DNA from: Rhodobacter sp.
GTDB taxonomy: Bacteria; Pseudomonadota; Alphaproteobacteria; Rhodobacterales; Rhodobacteraceae
Reading direction: 5' to 3'
Length of the DNA stretch: 64,000 bases
Assembly (NCBI GenBank): GCA_027484145.1
Contig: JAIXUH010000002.1
Span: 434,001 to 498,000, forward strand
Within the stretch, counting starts at the first letter, position 1; each line of letters starts with the position of its first letter. Shown here one piece after another: positions 26,655-36,668 of the stretch. Under the pieces are notes generated by a model. It was given only the letters and a program-made list of their open reading frames with translations, did not search any database and was not told the DNA's origin. The translations under genes and the position numbers were made by a program.

Positions 26655-27778
26655 GCCCGTTGCACCAGACAAGCCGTTGCCATCGCGGCAATTCCCTCTT
26701 CGCGCCCGGTAAAGCCAAGCCGTTCGGATGTGGTGGCCTTGACGCTGATGCGCGCGGCATCAACGCCCATGATCTGCGCCAGTGCATCGCGCATCGCGGC
26801 CTGATGCGGGCCGATCTTTGGCCGTTCACAAATCAGGGTGACGTCGCAGTTGGCCAGTTGAAAGCCCCGCGCGGCGACCCGGGCCATGGCATGGCGCAAA
26901 AAGATATGGCTTTCGGCCCCTTTCCACTGCGGGTCACTTGGCGGGAAATGCACGCCGATGTCGCCTTCGGCCAAGGCGCCATAGATGGCATCGGTCAGGG
27001 CGTGCATGCCCACGTCGGCATCGGAATGGCCCAGCAGAGCCTTGCCATGCGGCACGCGGACCCCGCAGAGCCAGACATGGTCGCCTTCGGTAAAGGCATG
27101 CACGTCAAAGCCGTTGCCAAGCCGGATATCCATGCCAAGCCCCTTCAGGATATGTTCCGCACGGGCAAAGTCCTGCGGGTAGGTGAGTTTCAGGTTGTTT
27201 TCGTGGCCCAGCACGATGGCCACCTCATGACCGGCCCAGCGCGCCACCTCGACATCATCAGCGGCGCGGCCCGGATGGGCGCGATGCGCGCTGAGGATGG
27301 TGTCGAAATGAAACCCTTGCGGTGTTTGCGCGCGCCACAACCCGTCGCGATTCTGGGTGCCCACAACACGGCCTTGCTGGCCGACCCAAAGCGCATCTGA
27401 CACCGGCAGCGCGGGGGCGGCACCGGGGTGATCCTCGAGCGCGCCGATCACGGCGGCAATCACGTCCTGCGGCACAAGCGGGCGGGCGGCGTCGTGGATC
27501 AGCACCTTTGTGATTCCGCGATTTTCAAGGGTTTCCAGAGCCTTGCGCACAGAATCTGACCTCGTTTCGCCGCCCAAGGCCAGTTCCACCCCGAAATCGG
27601 CGGCCAGATCGCGGTCATCAGGGTGAATGGCCAGCACGATCACATCAACAACGCCACGAAAGGCATCAAGGGTATAGGCGACAACCGGGCGACCAGCCAG
27701 CAATTGCCATTGCTTTGGCACCGCACCCCCGGCGCGCGTGCCGCGCCCTGCGGCAACAATGATGGCGGCTGACGTCAT
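26651..27778 (-). CDS. ispDF: Bifunctional IspD/IspF of the MEP isoprenoid pathway
   Basis: Fusion enzyme of 375 residues. The N-terminal IspD domain (about 1-215) has the CTP-binding start [15 protein letters not shown] and the motif [11 protein letters not shown]. It makes CDP-methylerythritol. The C-terminal IspF domain (about 217-375) starts [11 protein letters not shown] and contains [17 protein letters not shown], with its metal-binding Asp and His residues. It makes the cyclodiphosphate. The fusion without IspE between is common in alphaproteobacteria. AGAGGGG precedes ATG 27778. The gene is first in the ispDF-pgpA-pncC run and divergent from dusB. Confidence 0.95.
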   Translation of the reverse strand: MTSAAIIVAAGRGTRAGGAVPKQWQLLAGRPVVAYTLDAFRGVVDVIVLAIHPDDRDLAADFGVELALGGETRSDSVRKALETLENRGITKVLIHDAARPLVPQDVIAAVIGALEDHPGAAPALPVSDALWVGQQGRVVGTQNRDGLWRAQTPQGFHFDTILSAHRAHPGRAADDVEVARWAGHEVAIVLGHENNLKLTYPQDFARAEHILKGLGMDIRLGNGFDVHAFTEGDHVWLCGVRVPHGKALLGHSDADVGMHALTDAIYGALAEGDIGVHFPPSDPQWKGAESHIFLRHAMARVAARGFQLANCDVTLICERPKIGPHQAAMRDALAQIMGVDAARISVKATTSERLGFTGREEGIAAMATACLVQRA

Positions 27779-27850
27779 GGAACCCCTCTGCTTCTGCCTT
27801 GCATAGAACAGGGGACAATCTTACGCAACTTGGGCAGAAAGCACGCTAAG

Positions 27851-27960
27851 TTGCCTAATAAATAGGCATTGCTGTTTTTTCAGCCATTTCGGGCATGATG
27901 CGGATTTGTTATCCCGCTCTGGCAGGATTATCTCAAACTGTGCGCACAAGGATTAGGCAA
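27851..27960 (+). promoter_or_regulatory. dusB leader with palindrome and long-range inverted repeat
   Basis: TGCCTA-ATAAA-TAGGCA at 27852-27868 is a perfect six-base-arm palindrome. Nine bases, TTGCCTAAT (27851-27859), are also the exact reverse complement of ATTAGGCAA (27952-27960), which lies between the AAGGA ribosome binding site and the TTG start of dusB. If the left copy is transcribed, pairing would cover the initiation region. The region also holds the divergent ispDF promoter. Confidence 0.35.
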
Positions 27961-28950
27961 TTGCCGCTCGCTCCCGTCCAACTCGACTCACTGACAATTG
28001 ACCCACCTGTACTGCTGGCACCTTTGGCCGGAATCACAGACCTGCCATTCCGGCGGATCGTGTCGCGGTTCGGGGCTGGCCTTGTGGTGTCCGAGATGGT
28101 GGCCAGCCAAGAGGTTGTGCAGGCGCGGCCTTTGGCACGGGCACGGGCAGAACTGGGCTTTGGTGAGGGCGCGACCAGCGTTCAGCTTGCCGGGCGCGAG
28201 GCCTATTGGATGGCCGAGGCCGCGCGTTTTGTCGAAGCGCAGGGCGCGCAGGTCATCGACATCAACATGGGCTGTCCGGCCAAGAAGGTGACCAACGGCT
28301 ATTCCGGTTCGGCCTTGATGAAGGATCTGGATCATGCCCTGACCCTGATCGAGGCGGTGGTGGGCGCGGTCAAGGTGCCGGTCACCCTCAAGACCCGGCT
28401 GGGGTGGGATGATGATCTGCTGAACGCCCCGATCCTTGCGCAAAGGGCCGAAGGAGCGGGGATCGCCATGATTACCATTCATGGCCGCACGCGCTGCCAG
28501 TTCTACAAAGGCCATGCTGACTGGTCCGCGATCCGGCGGGTCAAAGAGGCGGTGGCGATTCCGGTGATTGCCAACGGCGATATCGTGACACCGGCTGATG
28601 CGGCCATGGCGCTGGAACAGTCGGGGGCCGATGGCGTGATGGTCGGGCGCGGGGCACAGGGCGCACCGTGGCGGCTGGCCCAGATCGCCAGTGCGCTGAC
28701 CGGGCGCCCAGCGCCACTGGTGCCCACGGGGCAGGCTTTGGCTGATCTGATCATTGAACATTATGAGGCGATTCTGGCGTTTTACGGCCGCGAGTTGGGA
28801 ATCAAGACCGCGCGCAAACATCTGTCATGGTATCTGGAGGAAGCGGGGGCCATGACGCACCGGGCAGCCATCGTCACGTCAGATGATCCGGCGGTGGTGA
28901 TCGGCCTGCTGCGGGCCTCCTTTCCCGTTGCCGGAAAGGCCGCCGCATGA
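27961..28950 (+). CDS. dusB: tRNA-dihydrouridine synthase B (NifR3)
   Basis: FMN enzyme that reduces uridine to dihydrouridine in tRNA. The protein has 329 residues with catalytic Cys105 in NMGCPAKKV and the TIM-barrel start [17 protein letters not shown] start it at TTG 27961: AAGGA lies eight bases before and the protein then has the family length. The ATG at 27895 adds 22 residues unlike relatives and lacks a ribosome binding site. In Rhodobacter and relatives this gene is nifR3, first of the nifR3-ntrB-ntrC operon, exactly as here; its stop overlaps the ntrB start (28947-28950). Confidence 0.93.
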   Translation: MPLAPVQLDSLTIDPPVLLAPLAGITDLPFRRIVSRFGAGLVVSEMVASQEVVQARPLARARAELGFGEGATSVQLAGREAYWMAEAARFVEAQGAQVIDINMGCPAKKVTNGYSGSALMKDLDHALTLIEAVVGAVKVPVTLKTRLGWDDDLLNAPILAQRAEGAGIAMITIHGRTRCQFYKGHADWSAIRRVKEAVAIPVIANGDIVTPADAAMALEQSGADGVMVGRGAQGAPWRLAQIASALTGRPAPLVPTGQALADLIIEHYEAILAFYGRELGIKTARKHLSWYLEEAGAMTHRAAIVTSDDPAVVIGLLRASFPVAGKAAA

Positions 28951-30041
28951 CGCCGTATCGCACGCCTTATCCGGTGCCGGGGGTTGTATGGGCCTCGCTT
29001 CCCATTCCCGCCCTGATCCTTGCGCGTGATACCCGGATTCTGGAGGTGAACCCCGCCGCCGAAACCTTCCTGAACGCGTCAAGCAAAAGCCTTATGGGCC
29101 AGCCTGCCTTTGATCGGCTGTCGATCGACGCGCCGATGGAAGAGGCGATTGCCCGCGCCCGCACCAACCAGTCGCCGATCTTTATCAATGATGTGGATGT
29201 GACGACGGGCGAACGCGCGCCGGTGCAGTGCAACATTCAGGTGGCACCCATGCATGACAACGCCGATTTCGTCATGCTCTTGATGTCGCCGCGCGATATC
29301 GCCGACCGTCTGGGCCGGTCGATGAGCGTGAAGTCCGCGGCAAAGTCTGCCATCGGCATGGCCGAGATGCTGGCGCATGAGATCAAGAACCCGCTGGCCG
29401 GTATTTCGGGTGCGGCGCAACTGATCTCGATGAACGCCAGTGCTGAAGATCGCGAGTTGACGGACCTGATCGTCGAGGAAACACGCCGCATCGTGAAGCT
29501 TCTGGAACAGGTGGAACAGTTCGGCAACATTCGCCCGCCGGACCGCAAGGCCGTGAACATCCATGATGCGCTGGATCGCGCCCGCAAATCGGCGATGGTT
29601 GGCTTTGCGGCACATCTGACGATCATCGAGGATTACGACCCTTCGCTTCCGCCTACGCTGGCGGATGCTGACCAGTTGATGCAGGTCTTTCTGAACCTGA
29701 TCAAGAACGCTGCCGAAGCCTGCCGCACCGAAGGGCATGTCATCCGGCTGCGGACATTCTACGACCTGTCGCTGCGGTTGCGGCGCAAGACGGGGGGGCC
29801 ATCGGTCCTGCCGTTGAACATTGAAGTGATCGATGACGGCCCGGGAATCCCGGCCGACATTGCCGGCAACATTTTCGAACCCTTCGTATCAGGGCGCGAG
29901 AACGGCACGGGGCTTGGCTTGGCCCTCGTGTCGAAAATCATTTCCGACCACGAAGGATGGATACAGGTGGACTCGGTGCCGGGGCGCACCGTTTTCCGCG
30001 TATCGCTTCCTGTGGCACCCAAGAAGATGGAGGTTAAGTGA
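28947..30041 (+). CDS. ntrB: Nitrogen regulation sensor kinase NtrB
   Basis: Cytoplasmic histidine kinase/phosphatase of 364 residues that controls NtrC in response to PII. An N-terminal PAS domain (about 12-115) precedes the H-box AHEIKNPL (His144). The ATPase domain has the N-box NLIKNAAEA and the glycine-rich boxes DDGPGIP and GTGLGLAL. No membrane segment is present, as expected for NtrB. It overlaps dusB at the start and ntrC at the end (TGATG), so the three proteins are made together. Confidence 0.95.
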   Translation: MTPYRTPYPVPGVVWASLPIPALILARDTRILEVNPAAETFLNASSKSLMGQPAFDRLSIDAPMEEAIARARTNQSPIFINDVDVTTGERAPVQCNIQVAPMHDNADFVMLLMSPRDIADRLGRSMSVKSAAKSAIGMAEMLAHEIKNPLAGISGAAQLISMNASAEDRELTDLIVEETRRIVKLLEQVEQFGNIRPPDRKAVNIHDALDRARKSAMVGFAAHLTIIEDYDPSLPPTLADADQLMQVFLNLIKNAAEACRTEGHVIRLRTFYDLSLRLRRKTGGPSVLPLNIEVIDDGPGIPADIAGNIFEPFVSGRENGTGLGLALVSKIISDHEGWIQVDSVPGRTVFRVSLPVAPKKMEVK

Positions 30042-31408
30042 TGGATGGCACCGTATTGGTGGCTGACGACGATCGCACGATCCGCACGGTTCTGACGCAG
30101 GCGCTGACCCGCGCGGGCTGCAAGGTTCATGCGACCTCCTCTCTCATGACGCTGATGCGCTGGGTCGAGGAAGGAAAGGGCGATCTGGTCATTTCCGACG
30201 TGATCATGCCGGATGGCAATGGTCTGGATGCGCTGCCGCGAATCGGCAAGCTGCGCCCCGGCCTGCCAGTGATCGTGATTTCGGCGCAGAACACGATCAT
30301 GACCGCCATTCAGGCCGCCGAGGCCGAGGCTTTTGACTATCTGCCCAAACCGTTTGACCTGCCCGATCTGATGAAACGCTCGGCACGGGCGCTGGAACAA
30401 AAGCGACGCGCGCCGAAGGTGGCTTTGCAGCCGCAGCGCGAAGCCGGTGACGACCTGCCGCTGGTGGGCCGCACCCCGGCCATGCAGGCGCTGTACCGGC
30501 TTGTCGCACGGGTGATGAACACCGATCTTGCGGTGTTGATCACTGGTGAAAGCGGCACCGGCAAAAGCCTGATCGCCAAGGCCATTCATGATTTCTCGGA
30601 CCGGCGCAATTCACCCTTCGTGGTTGCGCAAGCCGCCGATCTGGCCGGGATCGATGGGCCTTCCACGCTTTTGGCGCGGGCCAAGGGCGGCAGCCTGGTG
30701 TTTGACGAGGTGGCCGATTACGACGAGGACACGCAGGCGCGGATCGTGCGGATGCTGGACCTGATGGGTGATACAGCGCCCCGCGTGATGGCGACCAGTC
30801 AGGTGGATCTTTCGGCGCGGATGGAGTCGGGGGCTTTCCGGCAGGACCTTTATTATCGCCTGTCCGGCGTCACGCTGCATGTGCCGTCTCTGCGCGAACG
30901 GGTGGATGACATTCCCTTGCTGGCCGATCACTTCCTTGCCAAGGGCGAGCGTGACGTGGGCACGGTGCGTCGGCTGTCGAATGATGCGCGCGAACTCGTG
31001 CGCAGCTACAGCTGGCCCGGCAACGTGCGGCAGTTGGAAAACACGCTGCGCCGACTGATGGTCACCTCGTCCGAGGCCGAGATCACGAAGATCGAGGTCG
31101 AATCAGTGCTGGGCAACCAGCCTGCGATGGAGCCGTTGAAGGGCGGTGGCGAGGGCGAAAAGCTGTCAGCCTCGGTAGCGCGGCATCTGAAGCGCTACTT
31201 CGATCTGCACGGCGGACAATTGCCACCCGCCGGTGTTTACCAGAGGATTCTGCGCGAAGTTGAGATGCCGCTTATTGAAATCGCGTTGGACGCGACGGCG
31301 GGCAACCAAGCCAAATGTGCCGATTTGCTTGGCATCAACCGCAATACCTTGCGCAAGAAGATCACCGACCTCGATATCCGCGTGACACGGCGGCGCAAGC
31401 TGATGTAA
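30041..31408 (+). CDS. ntrC: Nitrogen regulator NtrC lacking the GAFTGA motif
   Basis: Response regulator of 455 residues. The receiver has the phosphoacceptor Asp53 (ISDVIMPDG) and Lys103. The AAA+ domain has Walker A GESGTGKS (169-176) and Walker B SLVFDE (218-223). A Fis-type helix-turn-helix ends the protein ([19 protein letters not shown]). The interval between Walker A and B is about 18 residues shorter than in enteric NtrC, and the GAFTGA loop that contacts sigma54 is absent. Rhodobacter capsulatus NtrC has the same deletion and works with the housekeeping sigma70 polymerase. GGAGG at 30029-30033 supports ATG 30041 rather than GTG 30038. Confidence 0.95.
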   Translation: MDGTVLVADDDRTIRTVLTQALTRAGCKVHATSSLMTLMRWVEEGKGDLVISDVIMPDGNGLDALPRIGKLRPGLPVIVISAQNTIMTAIQAAEAEAFDYLPKPFDLPDLMKRSARALEQKRRAPKVALQPQREAGDDLPLVGRTPAMQALYRLVARVMNTDLAVLITGESGTGKSLIAKAIHDFSDRRNSPFVVAQAADLAGIDGPSTLLARAKGGSLVFDEVADYDEDTQARIVRMLDLMGDTAPRVMATSQVDLSARMESGAFRQDLYYRLSGVTLHVPSLRERVDDIPLLADHFLAKGERDVGTVRRLSNDARELVRSYSWPGNVRQLENTLRRLMVTSSEAEITKIEVESVLGNQPAMEPLKGGGEGEKLSASVARHLKRYFDLHGGQLPPAGVYQRILREVEMPLIEIALDATAGNQAKCADLLGINRNTLRKKITDLDIRVTRRRKLM

Positions 31409-31508
31409 AACAGCAACATCAAGCGTGTCCCGGTCGCCCCATGGCGCAAGGCGCGCGGTGTGGCATTTGGGGCGCGCAAGCAGGCCCCGCATCGGGGGCC
31501 TTGGGTTG

Positions 31509-33779
31509 GTGCAACGCGGTTTCGGTACTGCGGCGGGTGGAGCTGCATGGGAACGGCTGCTGCGCATGCGGCGGACGCGGCGCATGCAAACCACGACGAC
31601 CTTTGGCCTTGTGTTTCTGGGGCCATTGCTTGCAGTGGCGACCTTTCTGGCGCTGGGGCCGTTCAGCCAAGGGGCCAGCAGCCCGTCTCTGCGGCTGATC
31701 TTGCTGTCGGACCTTGTTTATATTCTCGTGGTGGCCGCGCTGGTTCTGGCGCGCGTGGCACGGCTGGTGGCCGACCGGCGCAGCCAGTCGGCGGGGTCGC
31801 GGCTGCATTTGCGGCTGTCGGGAGTCTTTGCACTGGTGGCGCTGGTGCCGACGGTTCTGGTGGCGGTCTTTGCGGTGCTAACGGTCAACATCGGGCTGGA
31901 GGGCTGGTTTTCCGAACGGGTCCGGTCGGTTGTGGGCACATCGCTTTCAGCGGCCGAGGCCTATGAGCGGCAAAGCCGCGATGATCTGATCGAAGATGCC
32001 GTTGCCCTTGCCGCCTATCTGAACGTGGCCAAGCAATCGACGTTCTTTCTGGCCGATGACCAGTTGCGCCCCTTGCTGACGGAAGGGCAGGGCGCAGTGC
32101 AGCGCGGTCTGAAAGAGGCCTATCTGATTGACGGTTCGGGTGCGTTGCAGACGCGGGGCGAGCGGTCGTATCTCTTCGATTTCGAAAAGCCCTCGGCACA
32201 GGATCTGCAACAGGCGCGCGAGGCTGGTCCGCAGGTCATCGAGGATTGGGGCAACAACGAATTCCGGGCGCTGATCCATCTGGATGCCTATGCGGACCGC
32301 TATCTTTATGTCAGCCGGGTTGTGGACGGGCAGTTGCTTTCACTGCTGGACGACACGCAGGAAACGGTGCGTCTTTACAACCAGCTTGAGGCTGAACGTG
32401 GCAGCATCCTGTTCAACTTTGGTCTGATCTATCTGGGCTTTGCGATCATCCTGATCCTTGCCGCCACATGGCTGGGCCTGTGGTTCGCCGAACGCCTGAG
32501 CCGCCCTGTGGGCCGCTTGGCGGGGGCGGCGCAACGCGTGGGCGGGGGCGATCTGGATGTGCAGGTCACCGAAGAGGCGGGCGATGATGAGATCGCCATG
32601 CTGGGGCGCCTGTTCAACCAGATGACGCGCCAGTTGAAGGGCCAGCGTGAGGCGCTGATGGACGGCCACCGCCAGACCGAACGGCGGCGGCGGCTGTTCG
32701 ATTCGGTTCTGTCCAGCGTGACGGCGGGCGTTATTGGCCTGACGCCCGACGGCAAGGTTGATTTCGTGAACCGTGCCGCCGAGCGCCTGCTCGACATGAC
32801 CGATGGCGGCGTCGATGTGGCCTTGGCCGAAGCGGTGCCCGAATTTGCCGGGTTGTTCGAGCGGTTGCGCGAGGGCGGGACGACGGCCGTGCAGGAAGAG
32901 GTGCGCCTGACCCGCAAGGGCAAGCTGGAAAGCCTACTGGTGCGGATGAGCGTGCGCAGCACCGATAGCGGGCGGCTGGAAGGCTATGTGGTGGCCTTTG
33001 ATGACGTGACCGAACTGGTCAGCGCCCAGCGGATGGCCGCTTGGGGCGATGTGGCTCGCCGGATCGCGCATGAGATCAAGAACCCGCTGACCCCCATTGC
33101 TCTGTCCGCCGAACGGATCAAGCGCAAGTTCCGTGATCAGGTGAACGAACCGGCGGATCTGGAGCAGTACACCGATGTGATTGTGCGCCAGACCAACGAC
33201 CTGCGCCGAATCGTGGATGAGTTTTCTAAGTTTGCGCGTATGCCCGAACCTGACCGTCGCGAAAATGACCTGACCCAGTTGCTGAAGGATGCGATCACCT
33301 TGCAGGAAAGCGGTCAGCCGGGAGTGCTGTTCGTAACCGCCATCCCGACCAGACCGCAGATCATGGAACTGGATGCGACGATGATTGCGCAGGCGTTGAC
33401 CAACCTGATCAAGAACGCGGGTGAAGCCATTGAATCGCTGCAGGAAAAGGGTTCGCCATCGGGTTTTGTGCCGGAAATTCGCGTCAGGATGGACGCCGAC
33501 GAGACCGAGGCCGTTATCCGCATCATGGACAACGGAACCGGCCTGCCACCCGACCGCGCACGGCTGTTCGAGCCCTACGTGACCACGCGCGAAAAGGGCA
33601 CAGGCCTTGGCCTGCCCATCGTCAAGAAGATCATCGAAGAACACGGTGGCACGCTGGCTCTGCTGGATGCCCCGATTTTTGAAGGATGCGCCCATGCAGG
33701 CGCGATGGCAGAAATCCGTCTGCCACGCCTTGCCCGCCGACGGGCGCGCAACAACATGGCCACAGGCCAGGGAGGCTGA
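31509..33779 (+). CDS. ntrY: Transmembrane nitrogen sensor kinase NtrY
   Basis: Membrane histidine kinase of about 756 residues. Three or four N-terminal membrane helices surround an extracytoplasmic segment, and another helix lies near residues 300-320 (LIYLGFAIILILAATWLGLWF in outline). A HAMP domain, a PAS domain, the H-box [11 protein letters not shown] (His521) and an HATPase with GTGLGLPI follow. It partners NtrX in nitrogen, redox or envelope signalling in alphaproteobacteria. The start is uncertain: GTG 31509 has GGGGG upstream, GTG 31425 and ATG 31566 are alternatives, and all keep the first helix. It follows ntrC by about 100 bases. Confidence 0.92.
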   Translation: MQRGFGTAAGGAAWERLLRMRRTRRMQTTTTFGLVFLGPLLAVATFLALGPFSQGASSPSLRLILLSDLVYILVVAALVLARVARLVADRRSQSAGSRLHLRLSGVFALVALVPTVLVAVFAVLTVNIGLEGWFSERVRSVVGTSLSAAEAYERQSRDDLIEDAVALAAYLNVAKQSTFFLADDQLRPLLTEGQGAVQRGLKEAYLIDGSGALQTRGERSYLFDFEKPSAQDLQQAREAGPQVIEDWGNNEFRALIHLDAYADRYLYVSRVVDGQLLSLLDDTQETVRLYNQLEAERGSILFNFGLIYLGFAIILILAATWLGLWFAERLSRPVGRLAGAAQRVGGGDLDVQVTEEAGDDEIAMLGRLFNQMTRQLKGQREALMDGHRQTERRRRLFDSVLSSVTAGVIGLTPDGKVDFVNRAAERLLDMTDGGVDVALAEAVPEFAGLFERLREGGTTAVQEEVRLTRKGKLESLLVRMSVRSTDSGRLEGYVVAFDDVTELVSAQRMAAWGDVARRIAHEIKNPLTPIALSAERIKRKFRDQVNEPADLEQYTDVIVRQTNDLRRIVDEFSKFARMPEPDRRENDLTQLLKDAITLQESGQPGVLFVTAIPTRPQIMELDATMIAQALTNLIKNAGEAIESLQEKGSPSGFVPEIRVRMDADETEAVIRIMDNGTGLPPDRARLFEPYVTTREKGTGLGLPIVKKIIEEHGGTLALLDAPIFEGCAHAGAMAEIRLPRLARRRARNNMATGQGG

Positions 33780-33780
33780 C

Positions 33781-35187
33781 TTGAGCATTTTGATCGTAGA
33801 TGACGAAAAGGATATCCGTGAACTGATCGGTGATATTCTGAAGGACGAAGGCTATGCCGTTCGTCTTGCAGGAAATTCCGACGACTGCATGGCCGAGATC
33901 AACGCAGATCCGCCCAGCCTGATGATTCTGGATATCTGGCTGAAAGACAGCCGGATGGATGGCATCGACATTCTGAAAACGGTCAAGCGCGACAACCCCG
34001 ACGTGCCTGTTGTCATCATCTCTGGGCATGGCAACATTGAAATCGCGGTGGCCGCAATCAAGCAGGGCGCTTACGACTTTATCGAAAAACCCTTTAACAT
34101 CGATCAGTTGATGGTCGTTGTTGCGCGCGCGATGGAAACGAGCCGCCTGCGGCGCGAAAATGCTGACCTGCGGCGGCGCGATGTGTCCAGCACCGAAATG
34201 CTGGGGTCATCGCCCGCGTTCCGCGCGCTGAAAGCACAGTTGGAAAAGGTGACCAAGTCGAACGGGCGGGTCATGCTGACCGGGCCCTCGGGGTCTGGCA
34301 AGGAAATGGCCGCGCGCTTTATCCATGCCAATTCCAACCGCGCCTCGGCGCCCTTTGTTTCGGTGTCATCGGCCACTGTCGAACCGGAGCGGATGGAAGA
34401 GGTTTTGTTCGGCCGCGAGACGGCAGAGCGCGGCATCGAGAAAGGCCTTCTGGAACAGGCCCATGGCGGCGTTGTCTATTTCGATGAAGTGGCCGACATG
34501 CCGCTTGGCACGCAATCCAAGATCCTGCGTGTGCTGGTGGAACAGCAATTCACCCGTGCCGGCGGCACGGACAAGGTTCGCGTTGATCTGCGTGTGATTT
34601 CGTCCACAACCCGCGATTTGCGCACCGAAATTTCTTCCGGGCGGTTCCGGCAGGAACTCTATGACCGCCTGAACGTGGTGCCAATTCCAGTGCCGAGCCT
34701 TGAAGAACGGCGCGAGGATATTCCTGAACTGACGCGCCATTTCATCGACATGTTCCACCGCACCCAAGGCCTTCCGCTGCGGCAACTGACGTCCGAGGCC
34801 GAAGCGATGCTGCAAACCTCGGCCTGGCCGGGGAATGTGCGGCAATTGCGCAATGTGATCGAACGGGTGCTGATTCTGGGCGATGGTTCAGGGGCGATCG
34901 AGGCGACGGAACTGCCCGGTCAGGAAACGCCTGTGGATGGCACCGGGCGGCTGGTCTTGGGTGGGGCGATGGCCACCTTGCCGCTGCGCGAGGCGCGTGA
35001 AGTGTTTGAGCGCGAGTACCTGCTGACCCAGATCAACCGCTTTGGCGGCAACATCAGCCGGACCGCGAACTTTGTCGGCATGGAACGCAGTGCATTGCAC
35101 CGCAAGCTAAAGTCGCTGGGGGTGGTCACCACGTCGAAGGCAGGCGCACGGTCGGCGCATTTCGATGACGACGACGATGACCTGTGA
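33781..35187 (+). CDS. ntrX: Response regulator NtrX, also without GAFTGA
   Basis: Regulator of 468 residues. The receiver has Asp51 (LILDIWLKD-type strand end) and the Lys of IEKPF. The AAA+ domain has Walker A GPSGSGKE (168-175) and Walker B VVYFDE. A Fis-type DNA-binding end contains GNISRTANFVGMERSALHRK. Where sigma54 activators carry GAFTGA, this protein reads LFGRETAERGIEKG, so it too should not drive sigma54 polymerase. The start is TTG 33781, one base past the ntrY stop, with GGAGG at 33771-33775. An acidic FDDDDDDL tail is unusual. Confidence 0.94.
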   Translation: MSILIVDDEKDIRELIGDILKDEGYAVRLAGNSDDCMAEINADPPSLMILDIWLKDSRMDGIDILKTVKRDNPDVPVVIISGHGNIEIAVAAIKQGAYDFIEKPFNIDQLMVVVARAMETSRLRRENADLRRRDVSSTEMLGSSPAFRALKAQLEKVTKSNGRVMLTGPSGSGKEMAARFIHANSNRASAPFVSVSSATVEPERMEEVLFGRETAERGIEKGLLEQAHGGVVYFDEVADMPLGTQSKILRVLVEQQFTRAGGTDKVRVDLRVISSTTRDLRTEISSGRFRQELYDRLNVVPIPVPSLEERREDIPELTRHFIDMFHRTQGLPLRQLTSEAEAMLQTSAWPGNVRQLRNVIERVLILGDGSGAIEATELPGQETPVDGTGRLVLGGAMATLPLREAREVFEREYLLTQINRFGGNISRTANFVGMERSALHRKLKSLGVVTTSKAGARSAHFDDDDDDL

Positions 35188-35291
35188 CCAAGGCCAGCCA
35201 GTTGTGGGCGCATTGACCATCGGGCCGGGGTCTGCGATGCAGAAGGTGACGTGCCGGGTTCGTCCTTGCCCGCGCCAAAATTGAGGCTGAC

Positions 35292-36668
35292 ATGAAAGTC
35301 ATCATCTGCGGCGCCGGTCAGGTGGGCTGGCAAATCGCACGGCAATTGTCGAGCGAGCGCAACGAAGTCACCGTGGTGGATGTGAACCCTGATCTGGTGC
35401 GGCGCGCGACAGATACGCTGGATGTTCAAGGGGTTGTAGGCTTTGCCTCATACCCGGATGTGCTGGAGCGGGCCAATGCCCGCGACGCCGATCTGATCAT
35501 CGCGGCCACCTATTCCGATGAGGTGAACATGATCACCTGTCAGGTGGCGGATGCGATCTTTTCGGTGCCGCGCAAGATTGCGCGCCTGCGGGCACAGAAC
35601 TATCTGGATGCGCTGTATTCCGATCTTTACAGCCGCGATCACTTGCCGATCGACGTAATCATCAGCCCCGAGCGGGAAGTGGCCGAAGCAGCGCTGCAGC
35701 GTCTTGCAGCACCTGCGACCTTTGACACGGAAAGCTTCATGCTGGGCAAGGCGCAGCTTTTGGGCATGGCACTGGACGAAGACTGCCCGGTGCTGAACAC
35801 GCCCTTGCGGCAGTTGAGCGATCTGTTTTCCACCCTGCGGGCCATCGTTGTGGGCGTGCGGCGCGAGGGTCGCCTGTTTGCCCCCGAACCCGGCGATCAG
35901 TTGTTTGCCAGCGATCAGATTTACGTCTTTACCCATTCGGAAGACGTGAACCGCGCCTTGGAAATCTTTGGCAAGAAAACGAAAAAGCAAGAACGCATCG
36001 TGATTGTGGGCGGTGGGAACGTGGGCCTTGCTGTGGCCCGCGCACTGGAGGCGCGGACAGACCGCGTGCGCGCAAAGATCATCGAAAAGTCGCGCCCCGT
36101 GGCCGAACGGGCGGCTGACAGTCTGGAACGGACCATCGTGCTGCATGGCGACGGCATGGATATGGACATTCTGACCGAAGCCGCAGTGGAACGCGCGGAT
36201 GCGGTTCTGGTGGTCACCGATGATGACAAGACCAACCTGCTGGTCGCCGTGCGCGCCAAACAGGCCGGGTGCAGCATGGCGATTGCACTGGTCAACGACC
36301 CGACGCTGGCCCCGCTGATGGGGCCCTTGGACATTGACGCCTATATCAACCCGCGCGCCACGACCGTCTCGTCGATTCTTCGCCATATCCGCCATGGCAA
36401 GGTGCGCGCGATCTATTCCATCGGCGATTCCGAGGCCGAGATGATCGAGGCGCAGATCCTGTCCACCTCGCCTATGGCAGGTCGGCAGATCCGCGACATC
36501 GAGTTTCCCGAAGGCGTTCTGGTCGGCGGTGTGATGAAGGGGGAAAAGGTGGTCAAGCCGACGGGTGACTTGCGTCTTGATGCAGGCGATGTGATTGCCC
36601 TGTTCGCGCTGACCAAGGACGTGCGCGAGGTGGAACGCCTGCTGCAAGTGTCGATCAACTTTTTCTGA
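35292..36668 (+). CDS. trkA: Trk potassium uptake protein TrkA
   Basis: Cytoplasmic NAD(H)-binding gating subunit of the Trk system, 458 residues. It has two tandem RCK/TrkA-N Rossmann domains (first motif GAGQVGWQIA at residue 7, second IVGGGNVGLAVA near 240), each followed by a TrkA-C domain. A GAGG ribosome binding site precedes ATG 35292. It overlaps trkH by one base (TGATG at 36666-36670). The position after ntrX is conserved in Rhodobacterales and related orders, as expected for this cluster. Confidence 0.95.
   Translation: MKVIICGAGQVGWQIARQLSSERNEVTVVDVNPDLVRRATDTLDVQGVVGFASYPDVLERANARDADLIIAATYSDEVNMITCQVADAIFSVPRKIARLRAQNYLDALYSDLYSRDHLPIDVIISPEREVAEAALQRLAAPATFDTESFMLGKAQLLGMALDEDCPVLNTPLRQLSDLFSTLRAIVVGVRREGRLFAPEPGDQLFASDQIYVFTHSEDVNRALEIFGKKTKKQERIVIVGGGNVGLAVARALEARTDRVRAKIIEKSRPVAERAADSLERTIVLHGDGMDMDILTEAAVERADAVLVVTDDDKTNLLVAVRAKQAGCSMAIALVNDPTLAPLMGPLDIDAYINPRATTVSSILRHIRHGKVRAIYSIGDSEAEMIEAQILSTSPMAGRQIRDIEFPEGVLVGGVMKGEKVVKPTGDLRLDAGDVIALFALTKDVREVERLLQVSINFF

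Noticed and set aside
31483-31500. Hairpin between ntrC and ntrY as a terminator
   Set aside because: A six-pair GC stem with no T run just before the likely ntrY start; the conserved ntrBC-ntrYX order argues against a strong stop here.
35448-36647. 399-residue open frame antisense to trkA
   Set aside because: It is a His/Gln-rich shadow of two intact TrkA-N domains.
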